Shown here piece by piece: positions 46,765 to 55,327 of a stretch of DNA of 64,000 nucleotides. The notes below the pieces were generated by a model, which saw nothing but the letters and a program-made list of their open reading frames with translations, was not told where the DNA came from and searched no databases. The DNA is from Candidatus Latescibacterota bacterium (lineage in GTDB: Bacteria > Latescibacterota > UBA2968): contig JAJEHL010000008.1 of the NCBI GenBank assembly GCA_022823725.1, positions 41,663-105,662 on the forward strand, given 5' to 3'. Each line of letters begins with the position of its first letter. Within the stretch, counting starts at the first letter, position 1. The position numbers and the translations under genes were made by a program.

Positions 46765-46794
46765 ATGGTATCATCTGGGGCATTGGTATGTCAA
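46765..46794 (-). promoter_or_regulatory. Promoter of PhyH 6
   Basis: The minus strand reads TTGACA, 18 bases, TACCAT, about 45 bases before the start codon. Confidence 0.45.
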
Positions 46795-46822
46795 CCAGAT
46801 TCATAGTGGTGCCAGAAGACAG

Positions 46823-46851
46823 TTGATATAGAGATGTTGTCGCATTAAATT
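46823..46851 (+). promoter_or_regulatory. Promoter of sulfatase 4
   Basis: TTGATA (46823-46828), 17 bases, TAAATT (46846-46851), divergent from the PhyH 6 promoter. It would start about 22 bases before the sulfatase ATG and may drive the genes to ~58.8 kb. Confidence 0.5.
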
Positions 46852-46879
46852 GGTCTGGGTTTATGTATTGGAGGAATGT

Positions 46880-48142
46880 ATGTCAAGACCAAATGTTGTG
46901 TTGATTATGGCAGATGACATGGGTTTTGAGTGTTTGAGTTGTTATGGGAGTACGACGTATGAGACGCCGGTGTTGGATGATCTGGCGTCGCGGGGGATTC
47001 GCTTTTCCCATTGTTATTCGACACCGTTGTGTACGCCTTCTCGCGTGGAGATTATGACGGGGCAGTACAATTTTCGGAATTACGATAAATTTGCCTATTT
47101 GAATCCCAAAGAAAAGACGTTTGGCAATTTGTTACAGGATGCGGGGTATGCGACATGTGTTGCGGGCAAGTGGCAGTTGAGCAAGGATAATAAGATGCCG
47201 GCGCATTTTGGGTTTGATGAGCATTGTTTGTGGAATATGACGCCGCCGCCAGAAGATGGTGTGCGCGCGGGTAAGAGACGATATGCACATCCGCAAATTG
47301 AATGCAATGGCGAGTGGTTACCCGACGAGTATGTCGAAGATCGGTATGGTCCCGATATTTGTTGTGATTATTTGCTGGATTTTATCGAGCGGCATCGGGA
47401 TGTGCCTTTTTTCGCGTATTATCCTATGATCCTGGTTCACGCGCCTTTTGTTCCTACGCCCGATAGCCCGGAATGGCGGGATAGAGATCGCAGGGATGAG
47501 CAGGATACGCGCTATTTTGCCGATATGGTGGCGTATGCCGATAAGCTGGTGGGCAGGATTGTGGAGAAGCTCGAGGCACTCGATTTGCTCGATAATACGC
47601 TGGTGATGTTTACGAGTGATAATGGTACGCATCGCACGATTACGTCCCAGCTTGAGGGCGGTGTGGAGATTGTGGGTGGTAAGGGTACGATGCCCGATGG
47701 GGGGACGCATGTGCCTTTTATTGCTTTTTGGCAGGGTGTGGCACCAGAGGGCGTAGTGTTGGATGATCTGGTGGATTTTAGCGATTTTTTGCCGACGCTG
47801 ATGGATTTGGCCGATGCGCCCATTCCGGAGGGGGTGCCGTGCGATGGGCGCAGTTTTTTGCCCCAGTTGAGAGGCGAACGAGGCGATCCGAGAGATTGGA
47901 TTTTTTGTCATTACAATCCGCGTTTTGGTTTTGGTCAAGATCACGCGGGTCAGTTTGCGCGGGAGCATCGGTTTAAAATTTATCACGATGGTCGGTTTTA
48001 CGATGTGCCTGCAGATCGACTGGAAGAGTACGATATTGTTTTGGGGCAGGGCGATGTCGATGCCGAAGAGGCGCGTGAACGCTTGCAGAAGGTGCTGGAT
48101 TTGATTCCAGAGTTTATAGATGATTATATTCCAGAAGGTTGA
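46880..48142 (+). CDS. Sulfatase 4
   Basis: 420 residues. PNVVLIMADDMGFECLSCYG, formylglycine motif CTPSRVEIMTG, GKWQLSKD and FTSDNGTHRT. ATG 46880 has GGAGG upstream; ten annotated residues before it are leader. It is shorter than most family members, missing part of the C-terminal subdomain. No signal peptide. It opens the second half of the island. Substrate unknown. Confidence 0.9.
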   Translation: MSRPNVVLIMADDMGFECLSCYGSTTYETPVLDDLASRGIRFSHCYSTPLCTPSRVEIMTGQYNFRNYDKFAYLNPKEKTFGNLLQDAGYATCVAGKWQLSKDNKMPAHFGFDEHCLWNMTPPPEDGVRAGKRRYAHPQIECNGEWLPDEYVEDRYGPDICCDYLLDFIERHRDVPFFAYYPMILVHAPFVPTPDSPEWRDRDRRDEQDTRYFADMVAYADKLVGRIVEKLEALDLLDNTLVMFTSDNGTHRTITSQLEGGVEIVGGKGTMPDGGTHVPFIAFWQGVAPEGVVLDDLVDFSDFLPTLMDLADAPIPEGVPCDGRSFLPQLRGERGDPRDWIFCHYNPRFGFGQDHAGQFAREHRFKIYHDGRFYDVPADRLEEYDIVLGQGDVDAEEARERLQKVLDLIPEFIDDYIPEG

Positions 48143-48172
48143 AAAAGAAACCATTTAGGGGAGAAATTGGCG

Positions 48173-48475
48173 ATGTTGACGAAAGAAAAAATCATAGATA
48201 TTCTCTCGGAAAACGGCTCGTATCTGGCGTCTGAATACGGGGTTAAGAAAATTGGTTTGTTTGGGTCTTATGCGAAAGGCACGGTCACTGAATCAAGTGA
48301 CATTGACCTTGTCGTGGAATTTGAACATCCGATAGGCTTTCGGTTCATTGAGTTTAGCGAATATCTCGAGGCTATCCTGGGCAAACGAGTAGATGTCCTG
48401 ACAGATGCTGGTATTCAAGGGATTAGGATTCCGCACGTTGCCGAGAATATCAAAGAAAGTATCGTGTATGTCTAA
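48173..48475 (+). CDS. mntA: MntA-type nucleotidyltransferase antitoxin
   Basis: 100 residues with the minimal nucleotidyltransferase signature GLFGSYAKGT...SDIDLVVEF. In characterised MntA-HepT pairs this enzyme adds AMP to a tyrosine of the HepT toxin to silence it. ATG 48173 is chosen (GGGGAG upstream). The stop overlaps the HepT ATG (ATGTCTAA), the normal arrangement of the pair. It is embedded between two sulfatase genes. Confidence 0.88.
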   Translation: MLTKEKIIDILSENGSYLASEYGVKKIGLFGSYAKGTVTESSDIDLVVEFEHPIGFRFIEFSEYLEAILGKRVDVLTDAGIQGIRIPHVAENIKESIVYV

Positions 48476-48842
48476 TCGAACAAAGATGGACTTTCTGAGC
48501 GATATTCGAGAAGCCGCACGGCGGATAAAAGTCTATACTACTGGCATGACGTATGAAACATTTTTGACGGATACGAGGACGCAGGATGCCGTGATACGCA
48601 ATCTGGAAATTATTGGGGAAGCAACTAAAAATTTATCTACAGAACTCCGCACTAAATATCCCAATGTCCCTTGGAAAAGTATGGCTGGCGTCAGGGACAG
48701 GCTTATTCATCATTATTTTGGTGTTAATTTTGATATTGTGTGGAACATTGTTATTGCCGAATTACCCGACGTTGTCTTACAAATTGAGGAAATCATACGC
48801 AATGAATCGGGAGTGTTTCACTTAACCAATGGAGGAATTTTA
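48468..48842 (+). CDS. hepT: HepT-type HEPN toxin, in-frame with sulfatase 5
   Basis: About 115-125 residues of the HEPN/DUF86 fold. The RNase motif Rx4HxY is intact in VRDRLIHHYFGV. HepT cuts RNA, and its Tyr is the target of MntA. There is no stop codon after the normal HepT end (LQIEEIIRNES): the frame continues through the ribosome-binding site of the next gene into sulfatase 5 and ends only at 50219. Either a fused protein is made or the toxin lost its stop and extends by read-through. Both the HepT ATG (48468) and the sulfatase ATG (48843) look usable. Confidence 0.82.
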
Positions 48843-50219
48843 ATGTCTGATTCGCGTCCGAATATTCTCTACATTATGTCTGATGATCATACTGTGAACG
48901 CCATTAGTTGTTATAACGGATGGCTGAATGAGGTGGTGGATACACCGAATATTGACCGCATCGCCAATGAGGGCATGCGGTTTAATAATTGTATTTGCAA
49001 TAATGCGCTGTGTTCGCCGAGCAGGGCGAGTATTATTACGGGGCAATACAGCCATAAAAATGGGGTGTTGCGGTTGAATCAACCGCTGAAAGACGATCAC
49101 CCCAATTTCGTGCGGCAGTTGCAGGCTTCCGGGTATCAAACGGGTATTGCGGGTAAGTGGCATCTGGGGTCTGATCCCGATGGGTTTGATTATTGGGAGG
49201 TGTTGCCGGGGCAGGGTGCTTATTTTGATCCGTCGTTTACGCGCAATGGCGAGCCAACGCAGTACGAGGGATATGCGACGGATATTATTACGGATTTGTC
49301 GCTCAATTGGTTGAAGGCGCGCGATCCGGATAAGCCTTTTTTGATGCTGTGCCATCACAAAGCGCCTCATGGTTTGTGGGAGTACGCGCCCCGTCATGCG
49401 GATTTGTTCACGGATGGAGATTTGCCCGAGCCGTCGAATTTGTATAAGCCGTTTGACAAGGTGTCCAGCGCGTTGGAGGATCACCACCGCACGATACTGA
49501 TGCAGGCCGAGCGGATGGATGAGGGCGTCCGGGGAAGAGCGTGGCCTACGGGGCGGCTGGATACGACGGGGATGAATACGACGGAGAAGATTCACGCGGC
49601 TTATCAGAAGTATGTGAAGGATTATTTGCGGTGTATTACGGCGATTGACGAGGGTGTGGGGCGGTTGTTGGATTTTCTGGATGAGGAGGGGTTGACGGAG
49701 AATACGATTGTGGTATATACGTCTGACCAGGGTATGTTTTTGGGCGAGCATTCGTATTTTGATAAGCGGTTAATTTTGGAGGAGTCGCTTCTGATGCCTT
49801 ATGTGATGCGGTATCCGAGGGCGATTGCGCCGGGTTCGGTGAATGAGGATATTGTGGTGAATGTGGATTTTGGTGCGACGTATCTCGATTTTGCCGGGTT
49901 GCAGCCCGAGGCAGAGGTACAGGGCAGAAGTTTTCGCGCGCTGTGCGAAGGGGAGACGATAGAGGATTGGCGGCAGTCGGCTTTTTATGCGTATTGGGAT
50001 GGGCCGACGAAGCACTATGGCGTGCGTACACAAAATTATACGCTTGCCGTACATCGAACCGGCGAGCGCGATTTGTTCGATTTGGAGAAAGATCCCTATG
50101 AGATGACGAGTGTGTACGGCGATCCAGCGTATGCCGATGTGCAGGCAGAGGTAGAAGGAGATCTGGCGCGGTTGATCGAGGAGATCGATATTAGTGCCGA
50201 GGAATTGCCGCAGGAGTGA
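48843..50219 (+). CDS. Sulfatase 5 (may also be fused to HepT)
   Basis: 458 residues from ATG 48843, which has GGAGG seven bases upstream. PNILYIMSDDHTVNAISCYN, formylglycine motif CSPSRASIITG, GKWHLGSDP and YTSDQGMFLGEH. The C-terminal YTLAVHRTGERDLFDLEKDP element is present. It is complete on its own, so translation from its own start gives a normal sulfatase. The upstream HepT frame joins it without a stop. Cytosolic. Confidence 0.9.
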   Translation: MSDSRPNILYIMSDDHTVNAISCYNGWLNEVVDTPNIDRIANEGMRFNNCICNNALCSPSRASIITGQYSHKNGVLRLNQPLKDDHPNFVRQLQASGYQTGIAGKWHLGSDPDGFDYWEVLPGQGAYFDPSFTRNGEPTQYEGYATDIITDLSLNWLKARDPDKPFLMLCHHKAPHGLWEYAPRHADLFTDGDLPEPSNLYKPFDKVSSALEDHHRTILMQAERMDEGVRGRAWPTGRLDTTGMNTTEKIHAAYQKYVKDYLRCITAIDEGVGRLLDFLDEEGLTENTIVVYTSDQGMFLGEHSYFDKRLILEESLLMPYVMRYPRAIAPGSVNEDIVVNVDFGATYLDFAGLQPEAEVQGRSFRALCEGETIEDWRQSAFYAYWDGPTKHYGVRTQNYTLAVHRTGERDLFDLEKDPYEMTSVYGDPAYADVQAEVEGDLARLIEEIDISAEELPQE

Positions 50220-50221
50220 TG

Positions 50222-50280
50222 AGAAGTGTGATCCGCAGGCATGTCCCTGCGGATGTAAGCAGGGATGAACGCAGATAAAA
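50222..50280. repeat. 59-base dispersed repeat, copy 1
   Basis: AGAAGTGTGATCCGCAG... to GCAGATAAAA. It matches 55198-55256 with a single base change. It contains an 8-bp inverted repeat, ATCCGCAG / CTGCGGAT. Both copies directly follow a gene stop in the island. Confidence 0.75.
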
Positions 50281-50350
50281 AGAAGGCTGACTGCTGAAAG
50301 CTTGGGGCTGGGGGTAAGAGGGATGTGTGAAGGGTGAGGCCAATTGTTGT

Positions 50351-50404
50351 AGGGGCGAGGCCTGCCTCGCCCGTCATCGCGGCATGCTTAAAGCCGCGAT
50401 CCAG
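50351..50404. repeat. Composite hairpin repeat (with dispersed repeat copy 2)
   Basis: A GGGGCGAGG/CCTCGCCC-type palindrome directly followed by GTCATCGCGGCATG...AGCCGCGATCCAG (50372-50404), the second copy of the dispersed hairpin. It lies between sulfatase 5 and the TusA-like gene. Confidence 0.7.
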
Positions 50405-50427
50405 ATTGCTAATAGCACGGAGAAATG

Positions 50428-50670
50428 ATGTCGGATGAACGGGATATTGTCGCAGCAGATGAATGGGATGCGGGACACATGGGGTGCGGCGAGGTTATTA
50501 TTTTGCTTAGAATGCGGATGCAAAAGCTCGAGGAGGGCGAGGTTTTGAAGCTTACGGCGTATGATCCTGGTGCGCCTGTTGATTTGCCCGCCTGGTGTCG
50601 CATGACGGGGCGGCGGATGGTTCGCGCGGATCACCCGTTTTACTGGATAGAAGAGAAACCAAAAGAGTAA
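50428..50670 (+). CDS. TusA-like sulfur-carrier protein
   Basis: 80 residues. The core WDAGHMGCGEVIILLRMRMQ...LTAYDPGAPVDLPAWCRMTG matches the TusA/SirA fold, small proteins that carry sulfur as a persulfide. The active Cys is kept (GCGE), but the usual CPxP prolines are replaced, and a second Cys lies in PAWCRMTG. It begins a three-gene sulfur cluster with a DsrE-like protein and a TusA-MetE fusion, ten bases apart. ATG 50428 has GGAG seven bases upstream. Confidence 0.8.
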   Translation: MSDERDIVAADEWDAGHMGCGEVIILLRMRMQKLEEGEVLKLTAYDPGAPVDLPAWCRMTGRRMVRADHPFYWIEEKPKE

Positions 50671-50680
50671 AGGAGTAAAA

Positions 50681-51043
50681 GTGGCTGGAAAATTCTGTGT
50701 TAGTTTGACTTGTGCGAAGGACGATACGGATAAAGCGACTGTGGCTTTTGTAGTTGCCAATGCCGCGCTGGGGTCGGAGAAGGAGACGCTCCTTTTTATG
50801 ACTACGGAGGGGGTTCGGCTTTCCCAGAAGGGCTATGCCGACGATGTGGCTGAGGAGGGCTTTTTGCCGCTGAAGGATCTTATGGATTTGTTTGTGGGTG
50901 GTGGTGGGACGATTTATGTGTGTGCGCCGTGTTTTAAGAAGCGCGGTTTGGATGAGGATAATCTAATTGATGGGGCGATTATGGTTGGGGGCGCTGCGCT
51001 GGTGGAGTTTCTTTCCGATGGGACGCCCTGTATTACGTATTAG
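50681..51043 (+). CDS. DsrE/TusD-like sulfur-transfer protein
   Basis: 120 residues with the DsrE alpha/beta pattern: KFCVSLTCAKDDTDKATVAFVVANAAL, LLFMTTEGVRL, and GGTIYVCAPCFKKRG with candidate sulfur-carrying Cys residues. Family members relay persulfide sulfur between carriers such as TusA. It starts at GTG 50681 with AAAGGAG upstream and lies five bases before the TusA-MetE fusion gene, so the two are surely co-translated. Confidence 0.8.
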   Translation: MAGKFCVSLTCAKDDTDKATVAFVVANAALGSEKETLLFMTTEGVRLSQKGYADDVAEEGFLPLKDLMDLFVGGGGTIYVCAPCFKKRGLDEDNLIDGAIMVGGAALVEFLSDGTPCITY

Positions 51044-51048
51044 GAGGT

Positions 51049-52551
51049 GTGTTGGAGGCGATAGAACGACACAAATATGCGCCTGATGTCAGTTTTGACG
51101 GTGGGGATTTGGATTGCGGTGGCGGTTTGTTATTGCTGATTCGCCGGCATATCGATCCGCTGGCGCGCGGTGGGTTGTTAGAGATTTTATCGACGGATGC
51201 GACGGTTGAGGTCGAGTTGCCCGCATGGTGTCGGTTGACGAGCAATGAGTTGGTATCGTGGACAAAGGTGGGACGGCAGCGCAGTTATCTCGTTTGCAAG
51301 GGTCCGTTTGAGGATCGCGGGCGGACTATGGCTCCTGTTGGGGAGCAGCTTAGGGTGGCGGTGACGATTCCCGAGTCGCTGCCCGGGCCTGCGCCCGCGC
51401 CGGGAATTGCGCCGTTGTCTGTTATGGGGATTGGGAGTTGGCCGCGTCCTCGCTGGATGCTGCAGGCTGTGCACGACCGGCTTGAGGGCAGGTTGGATGA
51501 CGCGGAGTTTCAGGCGACGGCGGATGACGCGGTGCGGCTTTGTATTGGCGCGCAGTCTCGCGCGGGGGTTGATGTGCTGACGGATGGGGAGCAGCGTCGG
51601 GATAGTTATGCGAGTTTTGTGGGTGGGTTGCTGGATAATTGCCAGCTTATTCCGCTGAGCGATTTGACGGCGATGGTGGATGATTCGGAGAAGTTCGAGA
51701 GGGAGTTGCGCGCGCTGGATGTTCCGGCGGCTGAGGTGCGGCATCCGGTGGTGTACGGCAAGTTGGGGAGGAGTCGTCCGCTGGCGGTTCACGAGTTTGA
51801 GTTTGCGAGTTCTTGTTCGGATAAGCCGGTGAAGGTGGCGCTGCCCGGGCCTTATTTGCTGACGCGTACGATGTGGCTGGATTGTCTCAGGGAGCGTCCG
51901 TACGAGTCGCGGGATGAACTGGCGCGGGATGTGGTGCGGGTGTTGCGGGAGGAGGTTCATTTTTTGCTGGCGGCGGGTGTTGCGCTGGTGCAGTTCGATG
52001 AGCCGGTTTTGACAGAGGTGGTTTTTGGGGGTGCGACGGGGAATCGCAGTTTTATGTGTGGGGCTTTGAGCGAGAAGTTAGAGGCTCCGGTGGAGCTCGA
52101 TTTTGCGGTCGGTTTGTTGAATGAGGTTGTGCGGGGTCTGCCGGGGGAGCGGTTGGGTTTGCATATTTGCCGGGGCAATTGGACGCGGGATGAGTCCGCG
52201 GCACTTTCCGGGGGTTATGGGTCGTTGATGGATGTGCTGAAGCGGGCGGATGTGGGGACGCTGTTTCTGGAGCTTTGCACCGATCGGGCAGGAGATGTGG
52301 ATGTGTTGAAAGCGGTTCCGGATGATAAGCGCGTGGGGGTTGGTGTGGCGAATCAGAAGCTGGATTCGGTGGAACTGGTGGAAGATATTCAGCGGCGAAT
52401 TTCAGAGGTGATCAATCTGTTTGGAGAAACGCGCGTTTTGCTGACGCCCGATTGCGGTTTTGCCACGTTCGCCGATAATCCCGTGGCTTCGGCAAATGTC
52501 GCAGAGGCAAAGCTGAAAGCGATTGTCGATGCGCGAGATTTGATCGGTTGA
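51049..52551 (+). CDS. TusA-MetE fusion: sulfur carrier plus methionine-synthase-like domain
   Basis: 500 residues. Residues 1-75 form a second TusA-like domain (DCGGGLLLLIRRH...VELPAWCRLTS). Residues ~120-500 are a cobalamin-independent methionine synthase (MetE) catalytic barrel. All four zinc ligands of MetE can be placed: His and Cys in GLHICRGNW, Glu in LELCTDRAG and Cys in LTPDCGF. The N-terminal MetE half that binds methyltetrahydrofolate is absent, as in archaeal-type core MetE. A carrier fused to a thiol-activating methyltransferase suggests it acts on a carrier-bound thiol. This is inference. The start (GTG 51049 or TTG 51052) follows AGGAGG. Confidence 0.82.
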   Translation: MLEAIERHKYAPDVSFDGGDLDCGGGLLLLIRRHIDPLARGGLLEILSTDATVEVELPAWCRLTSNELVSWTKVGRQRSYLVCKGPFEDRGRTMAPVGEQLRVAVTIPESLPGPAPAPGIAPLSVMGIGSWPRPRWMLQAVHDRLEGRLDDAEFQATADDAVRLCIGAQSRAGVDVLTDGEQRRDSYASFVGGLLDNCQLIPLSDLTAMVDDSEKFERELRALDVPAAEVRHPVVYGKLGRSRPLAVHEFEFASSCSDKPVKVALPGPYLLTRTMWLDCLRERPYESRDELARDVVRVLREEVHFLLAAGVALVQFDEPVLTEVVFGGATGNRSFMCGALSEKLEAPVELDFAVGLLNEVVRGLPGERLGLHICRGNWTRDESAALSGGYGSLMDVLKRADVGTLFLELCTDRAGDVDVLKAVPDDKRVGVGVANQKLDSVELVEDIQRRISEVINLFGETRVLLTPDCGFATFADNPVASANVAEAKLKAIVDARDLIG

Positions 52552-52561
52552 GGAGATGATA

Positions 52562-52966
52562 ATGTCAGATGTGTTGAGGTTTATCACGCAAGGCGATGTG
52601 CAGGTGGAGGAGTTGCCGTGGGGTCCGCATGAGTGGATCAGTCGGGAGGGGTTGACGGAGGCGGATCATTTGTTGCTGGTACGGGTGACGATGCCGCCGG
52701 GCAAGGCGCACGCGTTTCATCGCCATCCGTGTATGGAAGAGATTATTTATGTGGTTGCGGGAATAGCGGAACAGTGGGTGGATAGGGAGTCGCAAATTCT
52801 GGGTCCGGGAGATGCGGCGCATATTCCGATGGATATGGTGCATGGGACTTATAATGCCGGGGATGAGGATCTGGTTTTTCTGGCGATTTTGTCTCCTGCT
52901 AAATTCGATGGTGAGGTGCTGGTCGATGTGTCGGGGGATGAACCGTGGGTCAATATGAGAGGTTAG
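52562..52966 (+). CDS. Cupin-domain protein
   Basis: 134 residues with a single cupin: AHAFHRHPCMEEIIYVVAG (HxH and Glu ligands) and HIPMDMVHGTYN (second His). It probably binds a divalent metal and could be an isomerase, a dioxygenase or a sugar-binding regulator. It starts 11 bases after the TusA-MetE stop with GAGGAG upstream and ends two bases before sulfatase 6. Ligand unknown. Confidence 0.82.
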   Translation: MSDVLRFITQGDVQVEELPWGPHEWISREGLTEADHLLLVRVTMPPGKAHAFHRHPCMEEIIYVVAGIAEQWVDRESQILGPGDAAHIPMDMVHGTYNAGDEDLVFLAILSPAKFDGEVLVDVSGDEPWVNMRG

Positions 52967-52968
52967 AG

Positions 52969-54423
52969 ATGGCAAATACACGTCCAAATATTGTTTATAT
53001 TCTCGCTGATGATATGGGCTATGGCGATGTGGGGTGCTATAATCCACATTCGAAGATTCCCACGCCGTATATGGATCGGTTGGCGAGTGAGGGAATGCGG
53101 TTTACAGATGCACATTCGCCTTCGGCGGTGTGTACGCCCACGCGATACGGGATTTTGACCGGGCGTTATTGCTGGCGCACCGAATTGAAGAGCCATGTGT
53201 TGTTCAATTACGAATGGCCGTTGATTGAACCCGAGCGCGTGACGGTGGCTTCTTTGTTGAAAAGATGTGGATATCACACGGGGTGTTTTGGCAAGTGGCA
53301 TTTGGGTTTGGGCTGGGGTGTGAAGGATGGCGAGGTGTTTGATTTTGATCAGCCCCTGCCCTGGCCGGGTGGATCACCCGATCCGGTGGAGGAAGATAAG
53401 ATTGATTTTTCAAAGCCGATTGCGGGGGGACCGATTGAGCTGGGATTTGACAGGTTTTATGGGACATCGGGTTGTTCGACGGCGCAGCCGCCTTATTGTT
53501 TTATCGATCAGGATCAGACGGTGGGTATTCCGAGTGTGCAAAAGCCGGTTGAGATGGCGGGTGGTCGGCGCGGGTTGATGGTTCCGGATTGGGACCACAA
53601 GGAAGCGGATCCGGCTTTTACGGAGAAGGCTGTGGCGTATATTGAGGAGCGGGCAGGAGATGCGGATACGCCTTTTTTTCTTTATCTGGCGGCTTCTGCG
53701 CCGCATGAACCGTGTACGGTCGAATGTGTGCCGGAGTTTTTGCGCGGTGCGAGTGAGGCGGGTCCCCGGGGGGATATGGTCGCGCTGTTTGACTGGATGG
53801 TGGGGCAGGTGATGGATGCGCTGGATCGCTGTGGTTTGGCGGATGATACGCTGGTTATTGTGACGAGTGATAATGGGGCGTTGCCCGGATGTAATGGTCG
53901 CACGTATGGTCATAAGTCCTGTGGTGATTGGCGCGGTTTTAAGGGGTTTATCTGGGAGGGAGGACACAGAGAGCCGTTTATCGCGCGCTGGCCGGGGGTT
54001 GTTGCGCCCAATTCGGTTTGCGATGCGCTGGTCGGATTGCAGGATTTTATGGCGACTGTGGCGGATATTGTGGGGGAGACGCTTCCAGAAGATGCGGGTG
54101 AAGATAGTGCGAGTTTTTTGCCTGTGTTGATGGGTGAGGCTGAGCTTGTTCGGGATGATTTGATACACCATTCCTGCATGGGGGTGTTTTCGATTCGGCG
54201 AGGGGATTGGAAGTTGATTGTCGATTGCGATAATTCCGGAGATATGGGGCGCGGCGTGGATGGGTGTGTGGGCACGGGTCCTGTGCCGGGGTCAAGGGGT
54301 CAGTTGTATCATATGGGAGATGATCCGTTTGAGTCGTATAATCAGTTTAATCAGAAACCGGGTATTGTGCGCGAGTTCAGGGAGATGGTTGAGCGGTATA
54401 TAGCAGATGGAAGGAGTGTGTGA
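52969..54423 (+). CDS. Sulfatase 6
   Basis: 484 residues. PNIVYILADDMGYGDVGCYN, formylglycine motif CTPTRYGILTG, GKWHLGLGW and VTSDNGALPGCN: the arylsulfatase-A pattern. ATG 52969 has AGAGG upstream; the annotated extension overlaps the cupin. The end overlaps the next start by one base. No signal peptide. Confidence 0.92.
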   Translation: MANTRPNIVYILADDMGYGDVGCYNPHSKIPTPYMDRLASEGMRFTDAHSPSAVCTPTRYGILTGRYCWRTELKSHVLFNYEWPLIEPERVTVASLLKRCGYHTGCFGKWHLGLGWGVKDGEVFDFDQPLPWPGGSPDPVEEDKIDFSKPIAGGPIELGFDRFYGTSGCSTAQPPYCFIDQDQTVGIPSVQKPVEMAGGRRGLMVPDWDHKEADPAFTEKAVAYIEERAGDADTPFFLYLAASAPHEPCTVECVPEFLRGASEAGPRGDMVALFDWMVGQVMDALDRCGLADDTLVIVTSDNGALPGCNGRTYGHKSCGDWRGFKGFIWEGGHREPFIARWPGVVAPNSVCDALVGLQDFMATVADIVGETLPEDAGEDSASFLPVLMGEAELVRDDLIHHSCMGVFSIRRGDWKLIVDCDNSGDMGRGVDGCVGTGPVPGSRGQLYHMGDDPFESYNQFNQKPGIVREFREMVERYIADGRSV

Positions 54424-55199
54424 TGGCGTTTTTGACTGTTGATGATAAAGCGGTGTTTCGGGAGCAGGGCTATGTGATTAAACGCGATGTGGTGACGCCC
54501 GAACAGATGGAGGCCGCGCGAGATGTGATCTGGGATCATCTGCCTGTGGATCGCAATGATCCTTCTTCGTGGGTTGGAAAAGAGGGGTCTCAGGGGATGG
54601 ATGGTCACGCGGCGTTTCACGCGCTGATTTACGATTCGCCGCTGTACAGTATGGTTGAGGAGTTGGCTGGTAAGGGGCGTCTGGCGCCTTTGCATCCACC
54701 AGTTACGTCGGCGAATTTGCGGTTTCCACAGGGTGGTGAATGGGTAGGTCCCAAAGGCAGTCATATGGATGGTCACGGTCTTGGCAGCGGTGTTGTGAAT
54801 AATTGGACGGTGGGTATTACGCTGTATCTCAATGATGTGAAGCTCCAGGGCGGGGGTACCTGCGTGTGGCCGGGGACGCATAAACACATGGCGGATTATT
54901 TTAAGACGCATTCGCGGGTGAGTCTGGGTAAGACGTTTTACGATTTGCCGATTTACGAGGGAGAGCCGCGTTCGACGAGGCCGCTGGAGATTCTCGATTG
55001 GGATGATGCGGATTACGAGGAGATTTCCGGGCAAGCGGGAACTGCGATGATCTGGCATAGTCATTTGGTTCACAGCGCGAGTATGAATTGTAGCGATGAG
55101 ATTCGCATGGCGATTATTACGCGTTTTCGGTGGACGAATTGGGATGATTTGAAGTTTGAGGATCCGGATGATATGTGGGCGTATTGGGAGGGGATGTAG
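54423..55199 (+). CDS. PhyH-family oxygenase 7
   Basis: 258 residues with a full triad: GSHMDGHGLGSG (HxD) and MIWHSHLVHSASMN (distal His), Arg in IRMAIITRFRW. GGGTCVWPGTHKH is the family strand. ATG 54423 overlaps the sulfatase 6 stop by one base, with AAGGAG upstream, giving a sulfatase-oxygenase pair. Cytosolic. Substrate unknown. Confidence 0.88.
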   Translation: MAFLTVDDKAVFREQGYVIKRDVVTPEQMEAARDVIWDHLPVDRNDPSSWVGKEGSQGMDGHAAFHALIYDSPLYSMVEELAGKGRLAPLHPPVTSANLRFPQGGEWVGPKGSHMDGHGLGSGVVNNWTVGITLYLNDVKLQGGGTCVWPGTHKHMADYFKTHSRVSLGKTFYDLPIYEGEPRSTRPLEILDWDDADYEEISGQAGTAMIWHSHLVHSASMNCSDEIRMAIITRFRWTNWDDLKFEDPDDMWAYWEGM

Positions 55200-55256
55200 A
55201 AGTGTGATCCGCAGACATGTCCCTGCGGATGTAAGCAGGGATGAACGCAGATAAAA
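55198..55256. repeat. 59-base dispersed repeat, copy 2
   Basis: One base different from 50222-50280. It is followed by GGGGCTGGGGGCTGG and AGCTGATAGCTGA filler sequence, also present in part after copy 1. Confidence 0.75.
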
Positions 55257-55327
55257 AAGAGGGGCTGGGGGCTGGTTAGCTGATAGCTGACCGCTTGGGG
55301 CTAGGGGAAGAGGAAAGGAGGCGTATT

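Noticed and set aside
51187-51960. 257-residue minus-strand ORF opposite the TusA-MetE gene
   Set aside because: Arg/His/Pro-rich shadow of a GT-rich coding strand; the sense product has clear domains.
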